A stretch of DNA of 64,000 nt from Seminavis robusta. Lineage: Eukaryota > Bacillariophyta > Bacillariophyceae > Naviculales > Naviculaceae. Each line of letters starts with the position of its first letter. Position 1 is the stretch's first letter. Below are positions 24,358 to 35,279 of the stretch, piece after piece. The translations under genes and the position numbers were made by a program. Under the pieces are notes generated by a model. The model saw only the letters and a program-made list of their open reading frames with translations. It was not told where the DNA came from and ran no database searches. The stretch covers positions 85,763-149,762 of the forward strand of contig CAICTM010000044.1 of NCBI GenBank assembly GCA_903772945.1. The letters are read 5' to 3'.

Positions 24358-27130
24358 CATGATGAAACACAGGAGGACAAAGAGCGCCCCTAATCTATTG
24401 CAGCGTCAATGGTGGAAAGATACGTGGCCTCTGTGTGATGACAATTCTTTGGCGGCAGGCGGAACTACCGGTACCGTCGTACCGTCGGTGGCACCACCAC
24501 CAGCTCGGCAGAATCATTTCATCAACCATGGTGGATCCAGCAACTGGCCGACGTAGAGCCCTTTGCCAACCAAATGCCCACTCTCTTCCCTTATCATATT
24601 CCCACTGGCTTTAGTGTGGCGGGATGTAGTAACAGTGGGCTTTCAGGTAAGTATTCGGGGACAGGAACATCATCAAAAGCTTCATGGTCCATCCGAAGCG
24701 TGGGAGAGCTCATGCTGACAAGCGGAAGTGTCCCGAAAGGACATCACAGCAACATGGATGCAACCCAAACGGAAGGCTCTGTTGAGAGAGTTCCACAAGA
24801 AACCTTGATTGACATGATACAGTCAGACGAACGGGGCGCGTTGACCATAGGAACCTTGCATGACATCATACTGTCACAAGACGGGGAAAACAAATTAACC
24901 CTACAAGATGTGTTCGATCGCCTCGGCGGCAGCGGAAGCAGTTCGTCGGAAGAACATCGGCAGTTTTCCAGCCAGACAGCGACAATGGCTACTCAGCAGA
25001 TGGCTGAAAGCGCCTTTTGTTCCCTCCGTGAGCGCAATGATTTGACACCGGAGGATCAATCTTCCAACAAGGCGTCAGACAAAGAAAAGCTTGACAACCC
25101 ACTATCCTTTGCAAAATCAAGTCCAGAACGTGCGGATGAAACAGCCGACGTGGCTCCACTGCCAGAATCAGCAACGCCTGCGCAATCCGACTGCGTTGCT
25201 ATTGTTACTCCTCATGAACACGATGTGTTATGTTGTGGTGGTAGAGGCGACTTTGTGAAACAGCATCACGCTGGCAATCAGAACGAAACGAAGGCGAACG
25301 GAAGGATGCTTTGCTCTCAGGGTGGGATCTCGATAGCTCGTGCCAAGATGTCGGGCCCTAGCATTCCATCCATCACCAGCTGCAGCACTAGCATGTTTGT
25401 GGAACCATCGAAACCAGTTTCGTCCCACATCACCACTGGTCCCATGGAGATGATTGCCGATCTCAACAACATGGGAGTCGAACTTGTTGACTCCTCCGAA
25501 CTCCATGAAGCCACTCAATTGTTTCGAAGAGCATTGTCCAAGGCAAACGACATGGCTTTCTTTGCTGGCTCTTCGGCACGGTCTCCCATTGGCGAGAACT
25601 CGGACGCTTCCAAGAACCTTTACATCTACCAACGGGGAGAATACGACGAAGGCATGCACACCTTCTCCCAACCAATCATGATCGACGCCGAACTTGCATC
25701 CATCCACACTAGCGTTGCTACCATCCTCTACAATTTGGGCCAAGTTGCCATCTGCACAAACAACAACCAAGAAGCCTGCACATCCTTCCTCCGCGCTCTT
25801 CAGATCTTCCAGTGTGGCTCTGACTGCTGTGCCAACAGCATGAAGGCTCTTAGCCACGCTGGAGGTGTCACTGTCGTCGCCATCTTGTCCAATATCGGAA
25901 ATGTCCTCTACCGAGCTGGTCGCTTTGAAGAGGCCATTCAGACTTTCCAAAAGGCACTCGAAGTCAGCACTTCCGCCGCTGCCGCTTGCACTCATCAAAT
26001 GCTCGAAGTTTCCGCCACTTCTCGGAGTCCTCTTCTTCCACTTGCCCAAAGCCAACACCGAAAAGGCACTGGCTTACTACAAAGAGTCCCTCCGAATTCG
26101 TCGCAATGTCCTCGGACAAGATGCCGCCACCAAGGAGGTCGCCACAACAATGAACAACATTGGCCGCTTTCACTACAAGAAGGGCGATCTTGATCAGGCT
26201 CTCCGCATCTACTCGGAGGCTTTGACCATGCGCCATCAGCTCTTTGGTGATGATCACCTCGACATTGCTGCCGTCTGCTACAACATGGGCCAAACCCTCC
26301 ACCAAAAGGGTAGGTTGGATGACGCCATGGAACTCTACAGTGGATTTTTAAAGATTGCCCGCAAACGCCTTGGGTGCAACCACCGCGATGTCGTCATCAT
26401 GCTCAAGTGCATTGCGCAGATCCACCATGAACGCTCCGAATTCGAACAGGCTTGCAAACTGTACCGTGAAGCCTTGCAGGTCGGAGAAGCAGCATTGGGA
26501 ATGAACCACCCAGAGATCGCCTCCACGCTCAACAAGCTTGGAAACCTTCTCTACAAAAGCGGAGACGCTGAGGGTGCCATTCGTGTCTACAAGGAGGGAT
26601 TGAAGGTGGAACGGGCCGTCTTGAGCTCCTGCCACCCCAACATTGTCGTCACTTTGACCAACATTGGAGAGATCCACAAGCTCCGTGGCGAGTATCACGA
26701 TGCCCTTCGTGTCTACAAGGAGGCCGTCCAGATCCAACAACGCAACCGCGAAAGTTCCACCACAGACATTGCTGCCACACTCTCTGCCATTGCCTTGATC
26801 CACTCCCAAGCATCTGCGAGAGAGCTCGCAACTGGTAGGTGCGTATCTTGGTTTCGGGCTTCAGATGAATAGGAGGTAGATTGGGAATGCTGTGGTCACT
26901 CTGGAAATCATACTGTTCGGCAAGGGGATGCCCGAGCTCAATGGCTCTTTGCCGGACCTGGTCCACCTGGCTTGGATCTATTGGAAAGCACTCAACTCCA
27001 AGTGCTTCTTCTGGGCCATCAGCAGGTTCCCCAGACACACAGCTATTCCAAGGCCTTGGAAGTCTACCAAGAGGCTCTTCGTATCCGCCGCGATGCCTAG
27101 GGTGATGAAAACTTGGAAGTGGCATCCACA
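24358..27130 (+). pseudogene. Kinesin-light-chain-like TPR gene, frame-broken
   Basis: A protein with a long low-complexity N-terminal half (about 24,574-25,440) and a C-terminal run of TPRs of about 42 residues. Units include the TPR phrases ALAYYKESLRIRRNVLG, ATTMNNIGRFHYKKGDLDQA, STLNKLGNLLYKSGDAEGAI and TLTNIGEIHKLRGEYHDALR. Such arrays bind protein partners. The frame shifts by one base at about 26,030-26,045 inside the array: HQMLEVSAT before, GVLFFHLPKANTEKALAYY after. The last long frame ends at 26,872, yet a further TPR fragment, YSKALEVYQEALRIRRDA, follows at about 27,040-27,100 and stops at a TAG. The N-terminus is uncertain: an ATG at 24,358 opens MMKHRRTKSAPNLLQRQWW in another frame, and 24,574 is the first ATG in the main frame. 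It is either a decaying gene or a gene with sequence errors. Confidence 0.6.
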
Positions 27131-28134
27131 CTCAAGGCAAGGCGAGTAAACTACTTTCAGAGTTGAGCCCACAGCCACAAGGAGCTCGTAGCTGGTAGAC
27201 CACAAGTGCCAAATCAGCCTAACCGGCAACACTCGGTTTGAGACCACTCCTACAACCGTAGCAGACACCCCTATGTGTGGGTCATCATTTGACGGTGACA
27301 AAGCGGGTCTATTCTTTAACTCTAGCAAACGAAAACGAGTGCGTTTTAAACACCCATTGGCTGATGCTCAGTTGCAAATTTGTCACAAAAAACACATGGT
27401 TGTTCACGCACGCTGCTCCGGTCTCTGGGTGATTGCCTCAAAGGAGGTCAGGATTGTCCTTGATGATGAATGATCCATGAATCCAAGATTTGCCTACCGG
27501 GGCTCTAGCCAGCGAGCAAATCACACAAACGTTTTCACACTTGCACCCCAAAACAGAGCCCCAAAATGGACTCGGCAGCGGATACGTCGGTATCTCTTCA
27601 TGTGGATGGCATCCTTTCCGTGCATGCCTCTTGGACTTGCATCAGACCGGCACATCATTGGAGAGAGGGCCGTACTGTACAAATAAGGGTTCTGAGGTGA
27701 GGAACACTCATTAGAATGGTCATGATGACTACCAATATTGCAAAAGGCAACCGCTAGTGAGGCTTTATAGCGACCGGCAGAGGCAGCAGCACGCCAAGAA
27801 CTGCTACAAACACCAATGGACAATTCAGTGCGTTCCTATCGATAGCTGTAGCAGGGGCTACCGGCAGTCGTTTCTGTGTCAATAATGGCAGTGATGTCCA
27901 TTTTTGACAACAACGTCTGGCTGGTCAGTGGCATGGAAACTCTTTGAGCTACCTGAGCCACCAGACCTTTCAAACGTACTGGCAACGAACAGAAAAAGTG
28001 GTTCGTGGGTTTTTGGTCAATTGATCGAGGATCTGTAGTAGGCAAGATGTCTAAAGTTTATGAACCATCAGACAACTAGCCAAGCAGACAAAAAGGCCAA
28101 GGATGGTATGCTGCTTTGCATGTTCTACAGAAGC
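27131..28134. other. Gene-free stretch
   Basis: Short open frames on both strands overlap one another and show no domain. Some diverged 3' material of the TPR gene may reach to about 27,170. I see nothing else to support here. Confidence 0.4.
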
Positions 28135-29123
28135 TCATGCATTAGGCTGAGATATGAAGTCCCAAACCCAAGCCCTAACGCACAGATCCACAACCATATA
28201 CAAATAAGCTTTATGCCATTGGCAACCATTCTTGATTGCGTATTTCAGCACCTCCAAATTGCCCTTTGCTGCAGCTGCAGCGCATGTCCGTTCAGTCCAC
28301 GGACAGCCGTGTTCATGGGCATATTTGAGAATTTCCAAATGACCACTTTCCGCAGCTTGGCTGCATGTCATATCATCCCAACCGCAACCATTTTCATGGG
28401 CATATTTGAGAATTTCCAAATGGCCATTGGCGGCAGCTCTGGTGCATGTCGTTGAATGCCAAGGACATCCCTTTTCATGGATATATTTGAGAATATCCAA
28501 ATGGCCATTCTCTGCAGCGTGGCTGCTACATGCCATTGAATACCAAGGACACCATTTTCATGGGCATATTTGAGGATCTCCAAATGGCCGCATGCTGCCG
28601 CATTGTGGCATGTGCGGCAATCCCAATATAATCCCTTATTCCGTACCAATTGAAGCACTTGAAGATTCCCCACCCTGGCAGCTGCAGCACAGATTTGAGA
28701 GCCACGAATCCTTCGTCCAGTTCCAGTTTGCCGATATGTGCACCAATACTCTGTGCGCGACACAGAGGAGACAATAGCAGTAAAGAAAGTATCTGTCTTT
28801 GTTGCAGAGCGTCTCACCCACGTAGAAGCATCCTCGATCTTTGGACGCTTCTCCACAGTGTCACAGTAAGTCTGATAGAGGTTCTTCATGTTGTGGTTGA
28901 CGGGTGCCACAAAGGCAAAGTGTCCCATACCAAGAAAAGGGAAAATCTGGTGGACCCAGATATCTTTGTGTTGCAAACAGGAGTCTGCTTGGGCACCATC
29001 TTTAGTGGAAACCTCCATAATAATATCAACATCATCTGTTTGCTTTGCTCGCTTGTGTAGCTCTGTAACTGTCAAGCTACAGTCTACTGGTACCAGCCCT
29101 CTCTTGCCCATGTCTTGCTCCAT
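28135..29123 (-). pseudogene. F-box-like/ankyrin-repeat protein with one frame break
   Basis: The start is chosen at the ATG at 29,123 (MEQDMGKRGLVPVDC). Residues about 55-85, with DIWVHQIFPFLGMGHFAF followed by VNHNMKNLYQTYC, look like a degenerate F-box. Then come five to six short ankyrin-type repeats of 27 residues with the pattern GHLEILKYAHENGCPWxxxTCxxAA. At about 28,553-28,560 one repeat lacks a base compared with its sisters (AATGGTGTCC where others have AATGG-N-TGTCC). The array continues cleanly in the next frame to the stop at 28,135. In this family the repeats bind partners, and an F-box would link them to ubiquitin ligase. One lost base could be a sequencing error, so the gene may be functional. 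Confidence 0.65.
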
Positions 29124-29401
29124 GTTGCCTTCTTTGTTATTGTATTTTAATATGGTCTGAGACAAAAATTCTGGATAGATTTTTGGCTGGGAGCCAGATT
29201 TGGCCCATGTTATGTGCCAATAATAAGTGCACCCGCACCCACATTATCAGCTAATAATTTGGGTAGCAGACTTAATAGACCAGTACTAAAAGCACTCTCT
29301 GATGCATCCCAGCAATTAAAGGTCAGGCCAATTTCTATCACCAAACCGAAAAACCTGCAGGAAGTTTTGTCTCAGTTGGTCTGCAATCGGCAAAGCAACA
29401 G

Positions 29402-29810
29402 ATGATCCGATCGTCGCTACTGTGCATAGTATTAACTACCACCACCACCACCATCCAAGCTTGGCCGACAACAATGATGGTGAGTGCGCCTTTGAATCGA
29501 TCGATCGAACCACTGATACGGTACGAGGTAAGCCTATTCTCAAGAGTGTTAATTGAAGGTACAGCACTGATTTCTCTCCCTCAATGGATTTCTATGGTAT
29601 TCAGGAGAGAAATCTGAGCTCGGCCGTCAACAGGTGAGTTGTTTTAATTATTTGAATCGATTCGGTCGCACCTCTATTATCCAAGCCTCACTCAAGCCGA
29701 CTGTCTCCGGTGCAGATTGGAAAGCCATCCTTATTGAATCCTATGGATGATGGGATGGCAGTCAGTTCTCAGCCATGGACGGCCAAGTTGGTGCAATTTG
29801 AAAAACAAGG
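29402..29810 (+). CDS. Small split gene with signal peptide, 3' end unresolved
   Basis: A tentative model. Exon 1 (29,402-29,527) opens MIRSSLLCIVLTTTTTTIQA, a signal peptide, and ends at GAG|GTAAGC. Exon 2 (29,605-29,633, ATTCAG acceptor) gives ERNLSSAVN. Exon 3 (29,697-29,810) gives RLSPVQIGKPSLLNPMDDGM and ends at GG|GTAAGT. The phases agree at both joins. The next exon could start near 29,930 or 29,953, and the two choices give different ends. The family is not recognised. The downstream DNA is a short tandem repeat, so the 3' part may be decayed. Confidence 0.35.
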
Positions 29811-29914
29811 GTAAGTCACCGGTCGTCTGCAGTTGATCACAGAAAACAAAACTCATATATATTTGTTGTTTTCTCTGCTGCACTGCCGACGGCCGATGAA
29901 ATACCATTGTCGAC

Positions 29915-30260
29915 GATCGATCGCTACAGTCGGTCGGTTGATCCGGATAACAAGAGGAGAGGCTACCGCTACGGAGGAGACTGTTAACTCAAGCCCTACC
30001 ACCACCAGCCTGAACGTCGTCGAGTCATTGAATGGCAACAGTCGTCAACCGGAAGAGGAGGAAGCTACTCGACAAACACATGATCTTGATCGATCGATCG
30101 CTACTACTGTTAACTCCAGCCGTTACCTCCAGCCCTACCAACAGTCTGAACAGAGGAGCCTATCGTCGTCGAGTCATCGAACATTGAAAATAGTTGTCAA
30201 CAAGATGAGGCTACACGGCAACACGCAAACGCACAAGAGAGTGGATCCTACTACTGGATT
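29915..30260. repeat. Short tandem duplication with GATCGATCG blocks
   Basis: Two alignable units of about 130-150 bases share GATCGATCGCTAC, GTTAACTC(A/C)AGCC, GTCGTCGAGTCAT and GAGGCTACACGGC-type phrases. A related sequence recurs at about 45,455-45,545. An open frame of 184 codons runs through it, but its composition simply follows the repeat. Confidence 0.5.
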
Positions 30261-30389
30261 CATCCCTCCAGTGGTAGTTCCTAGTGTTTTGGTGGTGATT
30301 CCTGTGTCAGTACCCATTTTCCTGCATGCACTACAAGTCGTCGAGCGACGCGGCGACTTGGTTGTCGTCGTACGATGCAATAGATAGAT

Positions 30390-31062
30390 AGAATTCTATC
30401 TAGTAAGATAATAGAACGCTGATTACCAACCAATAGACCATACCCATTACACTAGCTAGAGACCTTGTCGATTCGATTCAATAGCATTGATAAACTTACT
30501 CGGACCTCATCGAGTTTTGAATCTACCTGTGTCAACTATGAGAAGTTTGCGCCATCCTCAGAATGACTCTGCACCATAATCCCTACGTAGGTTTTGTACT
30601 GAGCATAACGGGCGGAGACCAGTAATAGACCGTATACAAAAGGAGGAGCCCAGCCAAAATCCATTTTTGGCTGCAGTAGAATCAGTACTGAGTCACGGTC
30701 CCTTTTCAATCACAGCGTTTTGCCACAGACTTTTTAATGAATAATTAAAATAATGTGATTGGCCTCTACTAGTAGCTAGCTAGCTAGAGGTATCTTCGTG
30801 TCTTCGCTGTCTTTGCTGTCTTCGTGTCTTTGCTGTGCTTTTCCACGATTTCCGTTCGACCTCTGTTACTCCGCCAGCTTACAGCCTGCTCGACTGAGTC
30901 AATTCTTTTACAACTTTGCATACTTGAATCTTTTTGGGATCTTTGGTCCTGCACACCGGTTGAAGATCTTTGCCAACCATCACATCACAATCACTCTGTT
31001 TCTATTTATTTTCAGAACACAGAACACTCCCGTGCAGCTAGATAGCAGATAGATAGAGCACC
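30390..31062. promoter_or_regulatory. Upstream region of the SMP/C2 gene with a TAGCTAGCTAGCTAG block
   Basis: No gene. A TAGCTAGCTAGCTAG block lies at 30,773-30,787, about 275 bases before the next start codon. A pyrimidine-rich TCTTCGTGTCTTCGCTGTC stretch follows and probably belongs to the 5' leader. Function is inferred from position only. Confidence 0.3.
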
Positions 31063-32913
31063 ATGGTGGTGGGTGTGATTGCTGGTGTGGCGATTGGTGC
31101 CGCGGGTACTTGGCTGATTACGTTGTTCAAAAAGCGAGATGGCAGCTTGCCACAAGGAGAACAACAGCAGCAGCAACAGCAAGTTCTGGAACTGTCCCAA
31201 TTGACAAATAATGGAGGAGGACCGATGCCCCATGTGGCGTTGGAATCGAGTTCATCGTTGCTGTCCGCCTTGTTGTACCAGCTGTGGCCGCATCTGAATA
31301 CGATGATGGGATCGACCGTGAAGGAATCGTTGGACAAGACGTTTGCAGAATCCTTACCGTCCGCACTACAAAAGATGCACGTGGTCAAGTTGGATTTGGG
31401 CGCCCAACCGATTCGGTTCGAGAATTTTGTGGTGCATCCCTTGATGGATAGCAGCGACTGTCTCAAGATTGAACTAGAAATCAATTGGGATTCTTCGTGT
31501 GACGTGTTGATTGGCGGAATTCCTCCCGGCAACAATACCATTGGCGTCAAATCGATCAAGTTGGAGTCGCGATTGGTCCTCGTTTGTCGGCCCATTTTGA
31601 AGCAAGCACCCGTCGTGGGAAGTCTCCAATTGGCATTTGTCAATCCTCCCTTTATCAATCTCGATTTCACCGGTCTGGCCAATATTGCCGATTTTGCCAA
31701 TATTCGACCCATGGTCGACAAGGCCATTCAAGATGGACTCGCCGCCTCTCTGGTACTCCCGCAACGCATGTTTATCCCCATTGCTGCTGATCAGTGCGAT
31801 TTCATTCAAGCCTATCAACGACCCTTGGGGGTACTACGTGTGCGACTTGTGCGTGGAAAAGACTTTCCCGTGCTCAAAAAAGGATTGGGCATGCGGGATG
31901 TGCCCGATGTCTATTGTTCGCTGCAACTGGGCGGTAGTGACTTGTGGAAATCGTCCGTGTGCCAAAATTCCACCACACCGGAATGGAATGACACGGTCGA
32001 TTTGCTCGTGTCGGATTACGGACAATTACTGGCGTTGCATGCCTACGATACCGACATGATGACGGAACACGACATGGGGACCGTATCGTGTACCGCCGGA
32101 CAGTTGCTGGCGGAAAATACCCACAAGGATGCCACCACCAAAGAACTCGTCTTGGTGGCTACCACGGATCCCAAAGATCCAACCATCATTGTCACACCCA
32201 AAGCATCCTTGGGAGGCAAGGTTACGATCGAGTACGAATTCTTGCCCTTTGAAAATGATGTTACCAGTATTCTGCAAAGCAAACCTATTTCCGACAACGG
32301 TGCAACAACAACAACGAACAGTAAGATGCCCCGTATGCTGCAAAACAAGCTTTCTAACAACGGCGGCGCAACAACAAAGGACAGCACAATGTCCGGCCTT
32401 CTCCTTGTCTTTGTGGCAAAATTGGACAATCTACCCGTCGCTGATAAAACCGAGGCCGCGTCCTATATCAAAGTGACTGTTCTAGGCATGGAATTCAAGA
32501 CCAGCGTCGTCAAGTACAATCCAGAAGCAGCACAAGAAGCAGACGAAGCCAGCAAGGAAGACAACAACAAGGAAGAAGAAGGAGAAGCAACAACGAAGGA
32601 CGAGGACCAAAAAGCCGTCGATGCATGTCTCCATCCCGTCTACAATGCGGCATTTCAAATTCCCATTCCCGTCAACCAACCGCCGCCATCCGGTGGCATT
32701 GTCTTTGAATTGATCAATGGCGACACGTCTCTAGGAACCAAAAATATTCCACATGAACTATACATGGCCATGCAGGACGAACTACATCAATCGACTCTCA
32801 ATATCGGTGGGGCCATTCTTCATTGTGGTGTCCAAGCACTGGGGTTGCCAGTAACAACCACAGCAGCAGCAGCGGAAACAACAACAACACCTGGTGATCC
32901 CAATAATGTATAA
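31063..32913 (+). CDS. Extended-synaptotagmin-like protein (SMP + C2 domains)
   Basis: 616 residues in one exon; the start is in CACCATGG, a strong context. Residues 2-23 (VVGVIAGVAIGAAGTWLITL) form an N-terminal membrane anchor. Residues about 60-250 match the SMP lipid-transfer domain in layout, ending LDFTGLANIADFANIRPMVD. Residues about 253-395 are a C2 domain with DVPDVYCSLQLGG, TTPEWNDTVDLLV and HAYDTDMMTEHDMG, which retain the calcium-binding aspartates. Residues about 446-600 are a second, more divergent C2-like fold split by an acidic Lys/Glu insert. Proteins of this layout tether the ER to the plasma membrane and move lipids between them; that role is family knowledge. The lack of introns contrasts with the receptor gene at 50-56 kb. 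Confidence 0.85.
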   Translation: MVVGVIAGVAIGAAGTWLITLFKKRDGSLPQGEQQQQQQQVLELSQLTNNGGGPMPHVALESSSSLLSALLYQLWPHLNTMMGSTVKESLDKTFAESLPSALQKMHVVKLDLGAQPIRFENFVVHPLMDSSDCLKIELEINWDSSCDVLIGGIPPGNNTIGVKSIKLESRLVLVCRPILKQAPVVGSLQLAFVNPPFINLDFTGLANIADFANIRPMVDKAIQDGLAASLVLPQRMFIPIAADQCDFIQAYQRPLGVLRVRLVRGKDFPVLKKGLGMRDVPDVYCSLQLGGSDLWKSSVCQNSTTPEWNDTVDLLVSDYGQLLALHAYDTDMMTEHDMGTVSCTAGQLLAENTHKDATTKELVLVATTDPKDPTIIVTPKASLGGKVTIEYEFLPFENDVTSILQSKPISDNGATTTTNSKMPRMLQNKLSNNGGATTKDSTMSGLLLVFVAKLDNLPVADKTEAASYIKVTVLGMEFKTSVVKYNPEAAQEADEASKEDNNKEEEGEATTKDEDQKAVDACLHPVYNAAFQIPIPVNQPPPSGGIVFELINGDTSLGTKNIPHELYMAMQDELHQSTLNIGGAILHCGVQALGLPVTTTAAAAETTTTPGDPNNV

Positions 32914-33715
32914 AAATCTATGTCCTCCCCTAGCTAGCGAACTTGAGACCTACAGTACATGCTCTATAGAGCTTCTGAAATGGGCAATCATCTCGAGATG
33001 AAACGGATCGAGATGAGAAACGGTACGATTGCGAGACAGAAATGTACCGCGTCCCAGGGAGGTTTGCCTATATCTTGCATCCACTAACATCAAACCATAG
33101 CCGACCCCTGTCGCTCCACTGTGTGCTCCTGTTGCATTCTTTTCGCAGTTGTTTCGTCCCGTCAAGTAGAAGTTTCTCCACACAAAGCCTCCAGGACTGT
33201 ATTTCCCGTTCCATGTCGTCCTCCACAAATGAGTGACACCCTGACTCTTGCGCTGGAAGTGTTCGCACGTTTCCCTGTCGAATCAACTACAAGCACCGGA
33301 ATCCATCAACTATCTCTTATTGAAGACGTTCCGACCATCTCGCTTTCTTTTGAATTGCAGATCCTTCTTATTAGGGAGCCAACGATGGCACAAGCACAGA
33401 CTTCACGTCCGTTGAACTTCAGCTTTCTCTTTGGATCGGATGCTTCTGCCTGTTTGCTGGTCCATCAATATCTCAGAGAGGGTTCCTTGAGATTGAAGCG
33501 TTGACCGTGAGGTAAGGTTCACGGGACGGGACCGGTACCGGTACAGTAGACAAAAACTCCTCCGCCACCCCAACCAATGACGCCCGAAAGGGTTCGGGGT
33601 GTTTTTACAATTCAGCTCTGCTGGCGTTCCGCTTCGCCTTCGAACGAGGAGAGAGAAGAGAGAGGCCACTCCGTCAATGCCATAACCTTGTTTGGTGCCC
33701 CCTCAAAACCAAACC
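32914..33715. other. Intergenic stretch ahead of paralogue 1
   Basis: Overlapping small frames on both strands (for example a 92-codon plus frame at 33,229 opening MSDTLTLALEVFARF) have no recognisable domain. An ACCGGTACCGGTAC block lies at 33,530-33,543, about 180 bases before the paralogue 1 start. Nothing else is supported. Confidence 0.35.
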
Positions 33716-35018
33716 ATGGCTCCAACAGCAAGTGATACAAAGCGCCGCGGCAGCAGCGACATGGCTACAGCTGTCAGTATGAACAAAAAGGTCAAGACGG
33801 ACACAGATGTTGCGTCTCGAGCAGCCAAGATTCTCCAAGAAATGGACGAGGCCACAACCGACCGCTACGAGGAGGATGCTGCCTTTCGCAAAGAGTATGG
33901 TCCCAGTGTAGCACACTATGGTTTTTGTGGGGAAAATTTGTCCTTGGAGGGTCTCCAAATTGTCTTGGACTATGGTCACGTTGGTAAGTGCTCATCAACT
34001 GGTTGGGATATCTGAAGTCTGATGGGTTTTGGGTGTCGTGCATAAAAAGTGTGGGATTTGTTTGTTCACTGGTGTGTGGCGTAATTTAGGCACCTGTGTC
34101 GGCACTGTACGGGTTGATGATAGTGATGAGTTGAAGACTGCATGGACCTGCTCTCCCAAGCATGATGAGGAGTTTGTGTTCAAAATGGAAACTGATCAAG
34201 TTTTGGCGTACTATTTCCTTGGCAAGGACTCCGGCAAAGAGCCTGACTGGGTCAAGAGTGACACTGATGAGGTGGATTATGGCAAATATGCTTCTTCATT
34301 CCTCTCCCTTCCAGAGAGTGCCAAGTTGGTCAACTGGGCTGTTCCAGTTTCGGCCAATGATTTCTTCCCGGATATTGTGGATGCAGAAGATCCTGATGAA
34401 CGCTGGTGGGCCACCATGGCACGGCTGAATGATCCAAAGGCGGCCCATGTGATTGGTCCTGGTATCAAGGGATTTCCAACACCCATTGTCTTGACCATCG
34501 TTCTCCTCACCAAGGACTTTGACCCGGGCAGTACCAATTTGCCCACCCTCGTCACCAAGGACAACAAGGAGGTCTTCGCGCTGGCAGACCAGTTCACCCG
34601 TCAAATCAACAATGGATCACAGATCCACAAGTTGGAAAAACTAGTCCAAAATGTTTCTTCTGCGGCCAAGAAGAACAAAAAGAATAATTGGCGCAAGGCC
34701 TACATTCAGGTCCATGCATTGATTCTGACTCTGTCCGATAACTTTGAGGCGTCCAATAACAGTTGGACATTTACAGATGACTGTGAACGGCAGGACAAGA
34801 TTGCAAAGAACATTGTCCAGGTTGTGGCATCAGTCCTTCTACATCCACCCTCCAATGCCATGAAGGCTCTTGTTGACAAGGATATGACAACATCTCTTCG
34901 TGAACACTTGAAGGCTGGGTCCTTCACACAGTTTGTGGAAGAAGATGAGTTTGCAGAGGACTATCCCAAGCTCTTTGAAGCATGGACACAACTTGTTGGA
35001 AAGGAAGATGAAAACTAA
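33716..35018 (+). CDS. Unrecognised-family protein, paralogue 1 (two exons)
   Basis: Exon 1 is 33,716-33,983, the intron 33,984-34,089 (GTAAGT...TTTAG), and exon 2 34,090-35,018; the product is 398 residues. The start is ACCATGG at 33,716. Layout: basic, Ser-rich leader; helical stretch AAKILQEMDEATTDRYEEDA; core with LDYGHVG, TCVGTVRVDDSDELK and WTCSPKHDEEF; then GFPTPIVLTIVLLTK and a helical C-terminal half ending LRTEHLKAGSF-like, here LREHLKAGSFTQFVEEDEF. No signal peptide or membrane span. A second gene at 43,404-44,673 is clearly homologous over the full length and has its intron at the same codon. The leader contains KRR and KKVK, so nuclear entry is possible, but I assign no function. 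Confidence 0.85.
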
Positions 35019-35279
35019 GTTGGCACGAAAGGACGAAGCCTGGTGGTCCTACTGATGGCTTGGGGAAATGACAGACTCGCGACAAATGGACGGGATGAGT
35101 CTTGCGGCTAGCACTTTGAATTCTTTGGATTGCGTTGCTGGCTCATTGCACCGTGCCCGCTGCTATTACATCGATTGTTCTAAACTAGTCATATGCGCTA
35201 TCATGCCTTATTCAAAGTTACTCTCGTGCTAATGAGTTTGCGGGCAGTGCCGGCCCCATACCTTGTACCATGTGCATCC

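Noticed and set aside
24640-24660. CAG|GTAAGT in the TPR gene as an intron start
   Set aside because: The frame is open through it and no acceptor nearby gives a better protein, so I left it as coding.
29833-30387. 184-codon frame as a gene
   Set aside because: It begins inside a likely intron and its residues follow a tandem DNA repeat.
33068-33669. Minus-strand frames facing paralogue 1
   Set aside because: Overlapping frames of similar length on both strands; none has a domain or a good start.
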